Positions 1-12,336 are shown, numbered from the stretch's first letter. The stretch: 64,000 bases of DNA from Acanthopleura granulata (GCA_016165875.1 JABBOT010000003.1:21240873-21304872); one strand, 5' to 3'. Numbers and translations: made by a program. The notes: generated by a model not told the origin, from the sequence alone.

Positions 1-344
1 AGAATTACACATCTGTGCAAGCATTCCTCCACTTTCTAGCTCTGCTGCTACCAAAGCCATCTATACGCGGCAAAGTTCGGACAAAGATAAACTCGAGCAA
101 CCTGAGTATTACACCACAGTATACTTATGGTGATTTGCACTGGGAGTCTTTGTTTTAAGTATACTTTCAATATTGAACAAAGTAACTAATAGCTAGTACT
201 GGAAAAATGAAAAATTATCCTTATTTTGGGAAGAGAAACCCAATCTAGCCTGACAACCCAAGACTCGTGATTCGAAATTGTGGTTAATGAAGTTTGAATA
301 CTGTCTGAACAAGTGACTTCTCTCCTAATTGTGACATTGAGTCT
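1..344. other. Unannotated left edge
   Basis: I see no gene, repeat copy or structured element in this stretch. It is AT-rich with stops in all frames. Confidence 0.5.
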
Positions 345-2720
345 TTTAATTTATGGACAACGAATGTCACTGTTCACAACAGCTGTGAACATGGCCGATC
401 GATGTCAAATCTAATCTATATGAGGGAGGCTGTTCAGATACACCCGTATAGGTCATGATTTCATCTGGTACAAAACGATCAGCCATTGTTAAACATGGAT
501 TCTCCGAGCTAAAATATGGACTCTCCGTCCCACTGGGTCGTCGAATGGGGGATCAAAGTACATTTTTAAGCGTTGTTTACATGAAGCTGTATCGTTTAAT
601 CTCCCAGTACCGCCTTTCGGTGATGTCCAGTCTTCTAAAGCTGAGGGCGGTCCAGACTATAAAGCCACTCTACATATCTCCCGCCTGTATAATCTGTCCC
701 GTATGGTTGCATGCTATACTACGTGATACATTCTTTAGAAGGCTATTTCCAGGCTCACGAGCGCGATATATTCTTACTCTAGAAGGCTCCAGCTTCAAAA
801 ACCTTCACCTACATCTTAGATAACGTAAAATCAGACTGCAAATATAAATAGAGAGAAACGACATGTCCATATTTGTGAATAAGGTATATATGACGTTTAT
901 GGACATCACCAAAAAAGGGCTTTTGGGGGACTCTCTATGTTATGGGCGAATTTCATGACTGCGAGAAAATTAAAACAAAAATGCTTTTATGCCTGGTAAT
1001 TTGCTGAGCTACATAATATTCCCCTGCAGATGCAAGTTTTGAAGTTTATCATGTATTTGACAAAGGACTGTGTCAGGTTTGCTTTATCAACAAATCCGTG
1101 TAAGTAAAAGGTTTTTAGCATGGCATCAGACCTTTATAAAATAAACAAATCAATGGAGAAATCTTATCATAATCGGCAAATGTAGATGTTTTTGTGCCCT
1201 CCTGTGTGTGCTGGCGTGTGGTTTTTCTTTATTTTTTTTTGTCCTATTCGAACAGTACATAGGTTTCCACCTAGAAATTCGTCATGTCAGTCTCCGATGT
1301 AGAGTAATCAATCACTGATCTTATAAGCCGAAACCCACTCTCCACTGACATTACGACAAGGTCTTCACAGAATACAATGCAGGAATAAGGAACCATATAC
1401 CAATATCATTAGGAGCCCCGCGAAAGATGGCATCTTAATCCTAGCTTCGGGTAAGGCATCTTGCTCAATATAATCTTCCACTGGGTTGTTTGGCACCGTG
1501 TTCTGCTTACCTGAAGATGACCAAGTGATGCCTCTATAAGGCGTTAATAAGACAATCTAAAGCCTTACTGGCACCACTGAAGCATTGAAACGAGGGGCAT
1601 CTTTATCTAATTGAGATTAGTATACATGATGTGAACAAACTTAAATGCTGAAGGGATTGAACACTTTGTGTTTATTATTCATTTATTTATGTTTTGTTTT
1701 AGGACGGAGGAATAGAGGGAAGATGGACTCACGTGTGACCCGTGAGCCTATTACAAAGCGAAAATGAAAATTTCAAGAGCAGCTGTGGCGAGGCACGCCT
1801 AGGGTGTAGCTAACTTTGATTGTTTTTCTTTGCATGAATCCCTCCTATCTTTTATAGTTTGTATATTTTCTTAGTTCTTGGTGATTGATGTTATTTGTCG
1901 ATTTTGAACACTGGTCTTGCCATTATTGGCCCGGAATGCCCAGTTTGGTTGAAGGCTGGTATAAAGGTGTTTCAATACTTGGGTTCGTCAACTTTGGTCC
2001 TTAACAGGACATTTTTAAGTTTTCAACAAGGGACATGGCCATGTTTATAATTTTGACAACGGGATGTAGCTCGTTATTCTGGGAAAGCGTTTTCGTACTA
2101 AAAACGTTAATGAGCAAAACTGACATGTATAATAATGACAGAATCTTAAAGTCATTATTTTAAGTCACTTTTTTCAGTCACGAGAGTCCTTTGTCTATAA
2201 AGGTCAGATATTTCACGAAAATGGCTTTTTCTGTTGCTTTCTGAATAAGGATTCAACAGATAATCCAGTTTACGTCATGGGAAGACAGCCATTCCAAAGA
2301 GCACAGGAACTGTGTCACGTCAGCCTCAGCCAGACACAATAGCGGATTATCTAATGATCTGATTAGCTCCTGAAGCAGATTTTTTTCTGCCTCTGACAGT
2401 AAAAGTTACAATCTGAGATCATTATAGAACAGTGAACTTTTTCCTGTGATCTCATATCCATGCCGCAAACAGACTGAACGATAGGGATTTGAGGATTTAG
2501 TTACAGTGCATCGGACTAATCTATGTGACCTTTCCGATCAATTTTGGCAAGTTCAAAAGACAAGGCAACTTGGTCTTGTCTGCAGGCCAGGGGCAAAAGA
2601 CAAGTATAACGGTGTAACAAAAAATAAAATTCCGTTCTGAGTTTCTTGTTATTAGCTAAGTTCTCATCTTGTTTCCTGTGAAACATCATTAACATAATAA
2701 ACGTTATAAATAGGTTTATT
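345..2720 (+). repeat. Family A repeat, copy 1 of a head-to-tail pair
   Basis: This block aligns collinearly with about 2905-4920. Shared landmarks are 'tttatggacaacgaa' near 350 and 2905, 'aaaatcagactgcaaa' near 827 and its partner near 3230, 'acgacaaggtctt' near 1350 and 3545, 'gacaacgggatgtagc' near 2055 and 4245, and 'cagccatt' near 2287 and 4472. The offset drifts between about 2.55 and 2.16 kb, so the copies have diverged by many indels. The 122-codon open frame at 455-823 lies inside it and resembles no protein I know. No terminal repeats or coding domain are visible, so it is either a segmental duplication or two copies of a long non-autonomous element. Confidence 0.7.
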
Positions 2721-2904
2721 TTATTTTTGAAATTGACTCAATATTTTATCATTTATATTTTTCAGCTTGATTCATTTGGGGGCCATCACCACCAATTAAA
2801 TAAATATTAGAGAATCCAAATTTTTACGCACCAGGCTTAAGAGGAGTTCGGGTTCCTCATCACTTTGTTCGTTTTCAAGACCAGTATTGGAGTAGCCAAC
2901 TATT

Positions 2905-4920
2905 TATGGACAACGAAATATGGACTGGTCCACGGAAGTGTAGACTTTACTGTTCGCTTTTTTTTAAGGTATGATCATGAACAGCTCTGCTGACTACACC
3001 ATGCGGTCCTGGTTATATGCAAATTCATCTTCTTGGTAAATGTAAATCACCAAGAAACACGATAGGAGCAAAAAAGAGAATAGAAAGGACATAAAATCCG
3101 TTAAACAGTTTCTATTTTTTCTTTTCATGTATCATTTGCCATGAAGCGTCCTTGAAGCGAGATATTCTTAGTTTAGAAGACACCACGTTCATGTTAGTCT
3201 AAAAACCCTTTATAACTGGGGTTCGAATGATAAAATAAGACTGCAAACATAAAAGGAGGGAAGTGATATGTCTACAGTTGTGAATGACACATTTCTGGTG
3301 TCCATCGACACGTTTAAAGACCGGATGTCTTACGCATCTTCTTAAAGTCATCCATAATTAAAAAAGCCTTTTAAGTGTTTCGAATATCAAATTTTCCAAT
3401 GCGTTATGGCACACCTTGTCTCTGTCCGTATTTTACTTTTGTCCTTTTAGAAAAGCATATAGGTTTTCATCTTGAAATTCGGCCAATTTCAGATGTGGAA
3501 CAATTAATCATGTTGTAGGCCGAAACCAACTATACAGTCTTATCACGACAAGGTCTTAATAAAATACAATACAGAAATGAGATACCATTCCAATATCACC
3601 AGTAGAAGTGATCAGGATGGTAACTTAATCCTAGCCTTGGGTAAGGTATGTTCCTTAATATAACCTGTAACTGTGCGTTCTGATTACCTCAAGATGAGCC
3701 GAGGATCAATGAATGATTGAAATGAGTGCCATTTTATCTAATGGAGTGAAACACATGAACTATACGACCAAAGTTTAAATGATCAAGAGATGATATTTTC
3801 TGTGTAAGTATTTTTCATTTATTTATATTTTTTTCTTTTTGGATCTGTTCTTTTTTTTCGTGAGTAGTCAACCTATGCGATACTGACAGTGACGCTTGCA
3901 GTTGTGATTAGTCATTCTCAAGGGCAGCTGAGCATAGGGTATATATTTTTGATAATCTACACGACGATAATTTTGTAAGTGTGCTCATGGTCTTTTATTA
4001 TGTCACTTCTGATGTTAAATATCCAAAAAGCGTAATTATTAATACAAAAGAGGGCTACAGTCAAATGATTTATTGACTCAGTAAAGTACAATAACTCATT
4101 TGGTTTTCTTGGATTGAGCTTAAAGCATTACTTGCTAAAAACATCAATAAAATCAGTCGCCACCTAGTCTTGTGTGACGTCAACGCAATTTTGAAAAACT
4201 CGTCTCTTAGTTGTCAATACTAGACAAGTCTGCATTTATAACTTGACAACGGGATGTAGCTTATTATCCTTAGGAATCTTTCAAACTGGAAACGTTAATG
4301 AGCAAAAATGACCTGTCTGATAATGGCAGATTCTTAAAGCCACTTTTTCAGAGACCTGTTTGAGTGACAAGAGATTTTTGTTTATGACGGTCACATATTT
4401 TAGGTAAATGGTTTTGTTTGCTACTCTCTGATAGAGGGTTCCGGAAATGTCTCTTTCACGTGACAGGAAGGCAGCCATTCGGAGTAGTATAGAAACTCTG
4501 TCACAGCAGTGTCAGCCGGGCGAAATGGCGAATTACCTAATGACCAGATTAGCTCGTAGGGCAGTTTTTTTGCCTGTGACAGGCAAAAATATAATTGGTT
4601 TCTAAGGACTTTATAAATCAGTCAACGCCACTGTGCGATCTTGTAACCAGACAGCAAAAAGGTTATCCGATAGGGAGTTTAAGGGTTTACCCAGCAGCGT
4701 GGATTATTACACCATGCGATCTTCGTCCTGCAGATATATATATATATCAGCAAGCTCAAGAGATGAAACGGTTTCTGCAGTATATGAGCAAAAAGATGCT
4801 ACAAAAAAATAAAATTGCATTCATGTATTCCTGAAGATTGTTTCATTATTCTTAGCTTAGTTTTTGCCTGTGAAACATAGTCAACACAATAAACGTTGTA
4901 CAGAGCTATTTTAATTTTGT
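2905..4920 (+). repeat. Family A repeat, copy 2
   Basis: Tandem partner of 345-2720, same orientation. The best conserved part is the right end, about 4155-4900, which also recurs at 5695-6175 and in inverted form at 40130-40570 and 48420-48600. A short TA run (about 4735-4748) is private to this copy. Frames inside it are short and look spurious. Confidence 0.7.
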
Positions 4921-5310
4921 TTGTATGGAATAGTTGTATGCAATAGTTGGCAAATGGTTACTCGTCACTGGTGAATTGAATTGAAAATATTTCATTGCGT
5001 AGTACACAATGAGATAGGGAACAAATTCTGAAAACCTACTAGTCCCTTTCACTAAATAATTACAATTTAATTGCCTTACTGCAGATGTGAGGGTACGATG
5101 ACAGTAGATTAAGATACAAAAAACATGAGAGAAAGAAACAACATAGTTGATTGTCCGAAGTACAGGATACAAGATAAAAAAGAGCTGTTCGACTACCTCA
5201 ATAACGATTTCACTAAAATTGTTCATGTAAAGCCTTGGATAAGCACGGTGTAAATCACCAATCAAGTAAATACAGGACGGTAGCAGCATATATATCCCCA
5301 GCACCATGAC
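4906..5310 (-). CDS. Candidate terminal exon or pseudogene fragment, possibly GPCR-like
   Basis: The minus strand is open for 134 codons after 'aaattcttcttag' (AG at 5312-5311), a plausible splice acceptor, and ends at a stop at 4906. The translation has a hydrophobic stretch at residues 2-20 (LLPSCIYLIGD), a polar loop with NNF, then a long hydrophobic run at about 35-75 containing RTINYVV and CILIYC. That layout resembles TM6, extracellular loop 3 and TM7 of invertebrate peptide-type rhodopsin-family receptors, where TM7 often has a TIN...N/F..IYC pattern. There is no clean NPxxY, no upstream TM1-5 nearby, and AT-rich DNA easily gives hydrophobic frames. The last codons overlap the end of repeat A. 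Equally likely chance or a decayed fragment. Confidence 0.2.
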   Translation of the reverse strand, partial: VMVLGIYMLLPSCIYLIGDLHRAYPRLYMNNFSEIVIEVVEQLFFILYPVLRTINYVVSFSHVFCILIYCHRTLTSAVRQLNCNYLVKGTSRFSEFVPYLIVYYAMKYFQFNSPVTSNHLPTIAYNYSIQTKLK

Positions 5311-5509
5311 CTAAGAAGAATTTGGTTAAAAAAATGTATTTTTGTGGCAATTAATTCTGCTTCCGTGCCTTGTGGAAATACTCAAAATTTTACCTTTATC
5401 ATCAGACTTGATAAATCATGACATGAAAACAGTGGAAAGGAACGGAGCTTTGGGATAACTGGTGCACAAACAGAATACTAGTTCAGGCAGGTATACAATA
5501 CGAAAACCC

Positions 5510-5650
5510 ACAGAACAGAGAGTAAAACCAGAGCAGAGACGAGACGAGAGTATGACAGTTTATGAAATACGCTTTCTTGTCAGATTTCCTCAGTTCAGGT
5601 TTTATTCTGTGTAAATACTTAAATGGTAACCTATGATCGTCCAAACAATT
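5510..5650 (+). repeat. Family J dispersed repeat, copy 1
   Basis: Shares 'gagtaaaaccagagcag' and the following 'ttttattctgtgtaaatact' region with 52430-52680, and more weakly with 31210-31440. It is short and non-coding. Confidence 0.5.
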
Positions 5651-5694
5651 CACACAATCTAACACCGCCTATTACTCATATCGCAAAAATTACA

Positions 5695-6175
5695 AAACAT
5701 CTTATTGGAATCAACCTTCGTCTAGTCTTTTGTGGGGTTCTCGTCAGGTTCTCAGTTTCAGTCTGAGCAAACAGGACCCTGACTTATCAACACTGGACAG
5801 ATCTATGTTCATAACCTTGAAAATGCAATGCAGTTCATTGTTTGGAGGAACATTACCTGTCTTAGAATCTCAACCAGCGAAAATGAGATGTCTAACATGA
5901 TTCTTTTAATTGACTTTGTGCCTTCATTAATATATAACATGGAAGCGTTCCAAGGCAGGCTATTTCAGGAAAACTCAAGCCTTTACATGTTGTTTCTGAG
6001 GGCGGATTCTGGAAATATCCATTTCACGTCACAGGCAGGCGGCGACTTAGAATGGTACAAGAACTGTGCCACAACTGCGTCAGCGAGATAAAATGGTGGA
6101 TTACCTAATGGTCAGCTTAGTTCCTGGTGGGGCTTTTTTTGTTTCTAACAGAAGAGGACTCAATTATTTTAGGAA
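5695..6175 (+). repeat. Family A repeat, partial third copy
   Basis: Matches the right-hand part of family A. 'ctagtctt' near 5723 parallels the one near 4165, 'cacaggcaggcggcgac' near 6032 parallels the segment near 4460, and 'ggattacctaatgg' near 6095 parallels 4530. Strong similarity to inverted copy 40130-40570 includes 'ggcggattctggaaatatcc'. The 87-codon frame at 5828-6091 is a by-product. Confidence 0.6.
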
Positions 6176-7546
6176 AGTCAACGATTTATTGGCAAAGAAT
6201 TGCTGACCAGGTGTAAACTGCCCTTTGCTCTCCTGCCTAAATACAGATTCATCTACGGAAAAGTGCATGAAAATGCAAAGTTTTTCATGTATTTTTCCTG
6301 CAAACTTCTTTTCCAGGGCCTTCAGCTGTGTGCAGCGCTAAGCTCGACAATGAACTTCAACGTAGAATAGTTAGGATTTGTTGATTCACCCCAGGTGTTT
6401 GTTTCAGGTACGATCGTAATCTTATGTGATGTGCACTCAGATGTGTGTAACCACGGGATCCCATCTGCGCATGTCTCAGTCAATACTTGGGGCATCTTTT
6501 CAAATCAGATGATATCGTTGATAAAATAGATAAAGATAAATATGCTACTTAATATGCTATGTAGCTTTCTTTTATAGCCATGCATGCTTTGGTTCCTTAA
6601 GCGTAAGCAATGCATGTTATACAATCTGGCTGCTCTCCTCTTTTCCCAAAGAAATTCATTAAGTAACTTTTACCCATTAGATTTAAGCTTAAAACGTTTG
6701 CCTACAGAATGAAATCTGTCAAAGGAAATCACGCTTTGTTTCCATCATAGCTGTGTTTTATCTCAATGGGCGTCCTTAGTTAACTTTTCTGTGACACACG
6801 TCCGGTGGAACTTTGGCGAACACTTTCACTCTACAAGTGAAGCTTGCCAGCGTAATGTGCTATTAGCAAGTCAACGCACGCAGCGGTAGGTCAGGAAATA
6901 TATGCTTCTTTTTCCTTTGCCAGAAAGTTGAAAATATATTTCTCCCTTGGAATTCTGAAAGTTGTGTCTTAAAAATGAAACAAAAATGTAGGTATAAATG
7001 GTGGATAATGTCATTAAACTTAGAAATTAAAAAAAAAACGTTCCTGTACAGAATTTCGCCTTTGATGGATTTACCAATTTTACGTATATTGTTTAAGATA
7101 TACAGACAATGAATGTACATAACTCTATCTTCAGGCATTCTCTTCTTCAGCCAAAGCAACGACAACTCACTAAGCAACATTTCTAATCATGGATGTAGCA
7201 ACGTGATGTTCTAGACAAAATGAAATACTTATCAGTGTATTCGACAAAATATGATCTGTTTTATTTGCAGTTTGGCAGCCAGAATGTACAACACAGGCAG
7301 TAAGTTAAAATGTGTAATAAGTTACAAATCTAGAGTTAACATCGGACGAAAATTCACGGTTACTTTTACTGTGTTTCCGAACCTAACTCAGTCTTAGTTC
7401 AAGGTCTGACAAGGCCAAATCTGCGTTAAGCAACTTGTTTGTCTTCTAGGGACTATTCACATACATGGTTATTTGTGGAACTGATTTGTGCTTGGACTTT
7501 GGTCACGTAAGATTAATACAACGGCAAGAAGGGTTTCTATGACGGC
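6176..7546. other. Unannotated interval
   Basis: No convincing coding region, repeat copy or RNA gene seen. A 105-codon minus frame at 6863-7180 is lysine- and phenylalanine-rich without a recognisable pattern. Confidence 0.4.
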
Positions 7547-7897
7547 TTAGACTATTGAACCTGTTTGTGTTTTGAGATGCATGTGTCTCGCACTCAAAGA
7601 TTTCTGGGTACATATGAGCACAACAGAATGAGGCAAACAAGATATGCCCGCTGGCAGTAGGTCAACATTTTCTTCTGTACAAAACAAGAAATCTATGTTG
7701 TAGTCGTCATTCTTCAGGCTAAAATAATCATAATCCAATCTGGCCTTTCGCACTCCCCAAGTAACAGTGTTTTTCGGAGTTATCCCACGATGGAGCATTG
7801 TGTGTACCAATGTCGTAGTAAATATGTCAATACCGCTTTGGGGGCAATGAATCACGCTCGTACTCCGCCTGTTCCATATCTTTCTAGGATCTACTCC
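7547..7897 (-). CDS. Candidate exon or short ORF, unknown protein
   Basis: Open minus-strand frame of 116 codons following an in-frame TAA, ending in a TAG-type stop at 7547. It has no ATG at its left limit (a GTG at 7855 is the first alternative start). The composition is balanced and protein-like rather than hydrophobic: residues about 15-60 read as a mixed alpha/beta segment (HCPQSGIDIF, TPKNTVTWG), and about 65-100 contain FLFCTEENVDLLP and HSVVLICTQKS. I do not recognise the family. The polypyrimidine tract upstream is poor, so a splice acceptor is not obvious. The SINE at 7945 lies just outside, and another exon candidate with a strong donor lies upstream on the same strand (8290-8356). 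It could be a terminal exon, a pseudo-exon or chance. Confidence 0.22.
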   Translation of the reverse strand, partial: GVDPRKIWNRRSTSVIHCPQSGIDIFTTTLVHTMLHRGITPKNTVTWGVRKARLDYDYFSLKNDDYNIDFLFCTEENVDLLPAGISCLPHSVVLICTQKSLSARHMHLKTQTGSIV

Positions 7898-7944
7898 TTA
7901 TCTGCCTATGATCTATCTCATGTCTCTATATCATAATCTTAGAA

Positions 7945-8172
7945 TGGGGGTCCTTCGTGGTAGAGCGGCTTAGCTCTCCAGAGCTGCGTAATGAGCCAAG
8001 TGCCTCTCACTAACGCGGTCGCTGTGAATTCAGCTCATGCTGGCTTCCTCTTCGCCGGTATGTGGGATGGTCCGTCAGCAACCTGCAGATGGTCGTGGGT
8101 TTTCCCTGGGTCCTGCCCGTTTTCCTCCCACCATAATGCTGGTCTCCGTCGTATAAGTGAAATATTCTAGAC
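7945..8172 (+). repeat. tRNA-headed SINE, copy 1
   Basis: Contains the A-box-like head 'ccttcgtggtagagcggc', the B-box-like 'gtgaattcagctc', the body ('cagcaacctgcagatggtcg') and the 3' block 'ccgtcgtataagtgaaatat'. The oligo-AAAT tail is missing, so the 3' end has decayed. Confidence 0.85.
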
Positions 8173-8289
8173 CTTTTTCATAGACAATGTCCTATTTATC
8201 TCTTATTCTTGTTTAAAAGTATAAAAGTTTTACTTTTTCACTTAGTGTTCTTTTCTTGTGGTTATCTTCCCACGCTGGTTTTCACTTAC

Positions 8290-8356
8290 CTGGAATATGT
8301 TTACTTTTGTCGAACGGATGAATGAAATGCAGTTGGCGTGGCCTGATAATTCTAAT
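8290..8356 (-). CDS. Candidate 67-nt internal exon
   Basis: On the minus strand a pyrimidine-rich acceptor ending 'gcacttgttacattcag' precedes the stretch, and a consensus CAG|GTAAGTG donor follows it. The exon is open in a frame reading IRIIRPRQLHFIHPFDKSKHIP plus one base. Both signals are strong for a 67-nt interval, but no protein family is recognisable and random occurrence is possible. The SINE copy 1 would sit in the following intron. Confidence 0.22.
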
Positions 8357-9018
8357 CTGAATGTAACAAGTGCAAGAAAACTAGCAGTTATACTTTTGAA
8401 AACAATTCTATTCTAGAAGCTGGTAGTGCTAAAACAAAATTCCTTAAATAGATAAAGTACAGGGTTTTACGTGTTTGACCTCTGGAAAGGTACGGATACC
8501 TTGGAACAATCACCAGTGTTATAATTCATGGCCAGTGAGTCTGAGCATTATTCAGTGGAAAACCACGACAATAGCATTGTGTTTATCGCGAAAGCAGATT
8601 TGATAATCACATCTCTTGGTGAGGCTTGGCAGCAAACTTTCCTCTTTTACTATAGTATCCTCTGAATTGTTTGGCGTCGCGTTCTTGAGTATTTCAGGAT
8701 CACTGGAGAAAATCAACGCTTATATCTCACCAATGCAACATGTACTCTTAAGGGCATTTTTCAACAAACTGATAATTCGGATCAGGGATATTTTAATGGA
8801 ATTATCTGTTCAGCTTGCTACCAAAATTGCCTTTCGTTAATGACACGTAACACCACAGCTTGATATGCCTGGTGTCCATATTCCTGAAAAGAAATTGGAC
8901 ACGAATACACCATTGCGGTGACGTGGAAATAATTCAGCAAGACGTGGCATGTTGGATAACAGGTGTGGAGAGTAACATGCTTTGTTATCGCAGCACAACC
9001 TGCGGTTGAAATAAAGTC
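8357..9018. other. Unannotated interval
   Basis: Only short frames (74 codons at 8616-8840) with no recognisable product. No repeat match noticed. Confidence 0.4.
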
Positions 9019-9147
9019 AGCGCAATGACCCATTCAGGAGCCACACAGCAATACGACCGCTCTGAGTTCGTCCAGCTCAGATTGGTTTCCAGTCGTATGT
9101 GGAAATGTCTGTCAGTAACTTGTGGAAGATCCTGGTTGAAGCCTATG
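9019..9147 (+). repeat. SINE, copy 2, degenerate 5' half
   Basis: Aligns to the SINE 5' half: 'cgctctgagttcgtccagct' matches the B-box region, and 'gtctgtcagtaacttgtgg' matches the 'gtctgccagcaacctgcgg' body segment. The 3' block and tail are not visible. This is one of the oldest copies here. Confidence 0.6.
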
Positions 9148-11619
9148 GATGAATCATCATGAGTTAGAAACGGTATTCTAGCAGTATTTTTGGACGTACA
9201 ACATATTAGTATGTGGAACTTGTGATTGTACCTGTTTCTGACTAAAGACAATTTTGGTCAAGAGTGTGAGTGATTTTGCAGAGTTCATTAATGTGCGTTA
9301 TTATTTCATTAATGCAGCATACGTAACCATGAATTGTGTTATTTTCCCCATTTTCACTCAAATACAGTTTCAGGACGCCACACAACTGTGAGAGTATCTG
9401 GTCGTATAGAATTATGTTGATGGCGTTAAAAGATTTAAATGTGATACACCCTTTGTTCTAAGATAAATATCATAACTAATATTTATGAAAAATAAAAATG
9501 TTAAATAAATCTAATGGTGAAAATCATATCGCTATCGATCTAAAATTTTATACACACACCGGCAACTCAAAGTATTTAACATGATATTATTTGACAAAAG
9601 CATGGCCTAAGTTTTCAGCACCATGAATTAAGCGCCGTATCCCAAAAGCTGTTTTCTTTCTTGTCATGTCTTAATGTAAGACCATATCACCACCTTGTCA
9701 TTTGTTATTTTTATTTCCTCGCAAAAGCCAGTTAAATAATTGTTAATCTTAATACTGAAGTTATAGAAACGTCTATAGAGTGTGCAAGTTTGGTGGAAGT
9801 CACGCTTGGTTTCCGGCCTGGCTGAGCTGATGTAACAAAAAAGGCACCTTTTGTCACGTTTTTAATTCTTGGAAGAAGATGATGTTGAAAGGACTACATC
9901 TGCGTGCATAAAGTAAAGTAATAGTATGGCTAAGGTTTCTGGAATCCTTTGGCTTTCGCGTGTGAGCTATTGAGGTTTAACAAGATAAAGTGCTATACTA
10001 ATCCACTTAACTAAAACCTTTGTGTTATAATAATTTACTTAACTCTAGCCTTTCGGGAACACAGGTTGAGTTAATAGATCACGACTCGGTCATTTGCTAT
10101 ATCAAAGTCACTTTCTCTTTTCCAAACTACCCCGCCGAATCGTGCCCATAGTTTGATATCATGGTTAAGAGCATTGGTGACAGTATAATGGAGAATTAAA
10201 ATCGCTTTCGTTAGTATGGTAGAAAATAACAGCTTCAAAACTTTTGCTTGCACTGAAAACGGCGCTGGGCTTGGTCTATCAGATTATAAAATTACAGGAA
10301 CTAATATAACAAGAAAATCAATTGGTCAAGGTTTTTTGTCGTATTCCGGGAGAAGTAGGAGGGGCCAACCAGAGCCTCGGGTTGATCAAAGAGGATAAAT
10401 TTCCGATAGCTGGAATTGCTGACTTGCTGGATCTTCTCTGGATTCAGTTACAGTCTGTCTAGCCGGAAAACACTGGAGCACTTCCATTAGGATTTAGAAC
10501 GGAAAAGTGTTAACAGAAATGTCCATAAGAGATTCTTTTGAGGCGTCGAATGTAAACTTTTCATGTATTACATGTATTTCAATATTACAAAACAGAGACA
10601 GGTGAATACTGGAACATTTGCTTTGAAAGACTACAAAAAATACACTAAAATTCTGCTTCGTGTTGATTTAAGTGTTGTACGAGTTCGACTTTCAATTGAC
10701 GGCAGCAGACGTCATGTAGATTGTTGTTAATGTGAAACTTGTATCCAGCATTCCAAGAAAGATTGTATATCAACTTGGAACACGAGATCTTGGACTGATT
10801 CCGCAAACTTGTTGTAAACAATGATGGAAACTACTATAGAACGTAAGTCTTTACCATCTATGATATATACAGTCAACATATAGTCTCTGTGAAAGAGGCG
10901 TGTGATCACTCATGAGTATATGGAGAACTGGCCTAAAAGAACAGCCAGCGAATGAAAGCCAGTAAAATGGATATAAATGGTCCTGTGGTCACCTCCATCA
11001 TTCATCATTACATTCTCTACAGGAGAGGTATTCTAGGGAGGAATCAATCCTGCGGGGCCTTGAATTTTTAACAACAGATTTTTAAGCCTCTGCCAAGGAG
11101 TGATGCATTTTCAAGAGAACGGTCTTTGTGTATGTGCAACTTCAAGAACACGTGCAACAATTTGTGTAAAACAATGTAAAATTGTATTCTTTTGAAATTA
11201 AAATTTTGATGTTTTTGCTTTCAGATCGAAACAGTTTCACATTTTCAAGAATATATTATTAACTGTGCATGTAAAATTTCAGGCCTTGAATTCTGCTTTG
11301 ATTCAATCTCCTTATACTTCAGTTCAATTCACAAATTAAACTCTTGTAGGCGTTTATATACTCATTCTTTCCTTATCAGAAAATTAGAAATGGGCAAATA
11401 GTTGTTTTGTCTAATCAAAATGTACACCTTACACGGTGCCTAAAAGGTCATGCAACATGATTTGGGCTTGAAGCTCAAATAATTTCCCCTTTCTAAACCT
11501 CTCTTTGGACTCTGGGTGATCTGGTTTCCTGAGGGATTTGAGCTAATCCACCCTCTCGAGAGCACTGGCTCAAGCGTTAAAAGTGACTATAATATTTCAC
11601 GTTTGACTAAACCATTTGC
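9148..11619. other. Unannotated AT-rich interval
   Basis: About 2.5 kb without a supported gene, repeat or RNA. Frames at 10071-10398 and 10727-10909 are 60 codons each on both strands and look spurious. Confidence 0.4.
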
Positions 11620-11935
11620 TCATAGTGCAAGGATAATCCACATGTCAGACAGCCGATAGAAATCAGAACAAGGACGCTGAGGGTCAGTAAGTATTAGAAG
11701 GCTCTGTTATGCTCATGCCTAACTTTTTGCAAGTCTGTAGACAGCGATGTGTTACCTGAACCAAAGTAGCCACTGCTTATTGGTCAACCTAAATGACTCG
11801 TGCCAGACTGTCTGAAATTGATCGATTGGTTTTGTCGCCTGACAAGCTTATGGCTCGGCTTAAACGTGGATCAACAGCTGAATTGCTTCTGAGGTTCAGG
11901 TCAGTGTTCTGGATTAACACCATTTGGTCACATTC
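11620..11935 (+). repeat. Family I dispersed repeat, copy 1
   Basis: Direct match to 57660-57980. Shared landmarks are 'agacagcgatgtgttac' against 'agatagcaatgtgttac', then 'gactcgtgccagactgt' against 'gagtcgtgccaaactgt', and 'gcctgacaagctt' against 'gcctgactagctt'. Non-coding and moderately diverged. Confidence 0.65.
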
Positions 11936-12112
11936 GGGTGATGATTTGAGAATATATATTGCTAAATGGTAATAACCATTATGAAACGGTCGACTCCCTC
12001 GTAGTCAGTCTCTCCATCGGTACATACCAAAAAATAAACCAATCTAACAATAATCATGGCTATGTTTGTTTGTCAACTTCTATGGCAACGAACTTGTGCA
12101 TTTCCTTTTATC

Positions 12113-12336
12113 TGATGGCGCACTACCACAGGGTAATGACCCAGAAGCCTCCCTTCAATGCAGTCCCTGTGAGTTCAAGCCCAGGTTATGATGGCTTTCT
12201 CTCCAGCCGTACGTGGGGATGGTTTTTCTTCGGTCTCTGCCTGGTTTCCTCCCACCATAATGCTGACCGCCGTAGTATAAGTGAAATATTCTTGAGTATG
12301 AAGTAAAACGCCAATCAAATAAAAATAAATAATTTT
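12113..12336 (+). repeat. SINE, copy 3
   Basis: Body and 3' end are clear ('cctcccaccataatgctg', 'gtataagtgaaatattcttg', 'ccaatcaaataaaaataaat'). The A-box part of the tRNA head is badly eroded. The overlapping frames on both strands (11959-12306 plus, 12175-12396 minus) are readings of this repeat. Confidence 0.85.

Noticed and set aside
455..823. 122-codon plus-strand frame
   Set aside because: It lies inside duplicated family A, has no recognisable domain, and is not preserved in the second copy.
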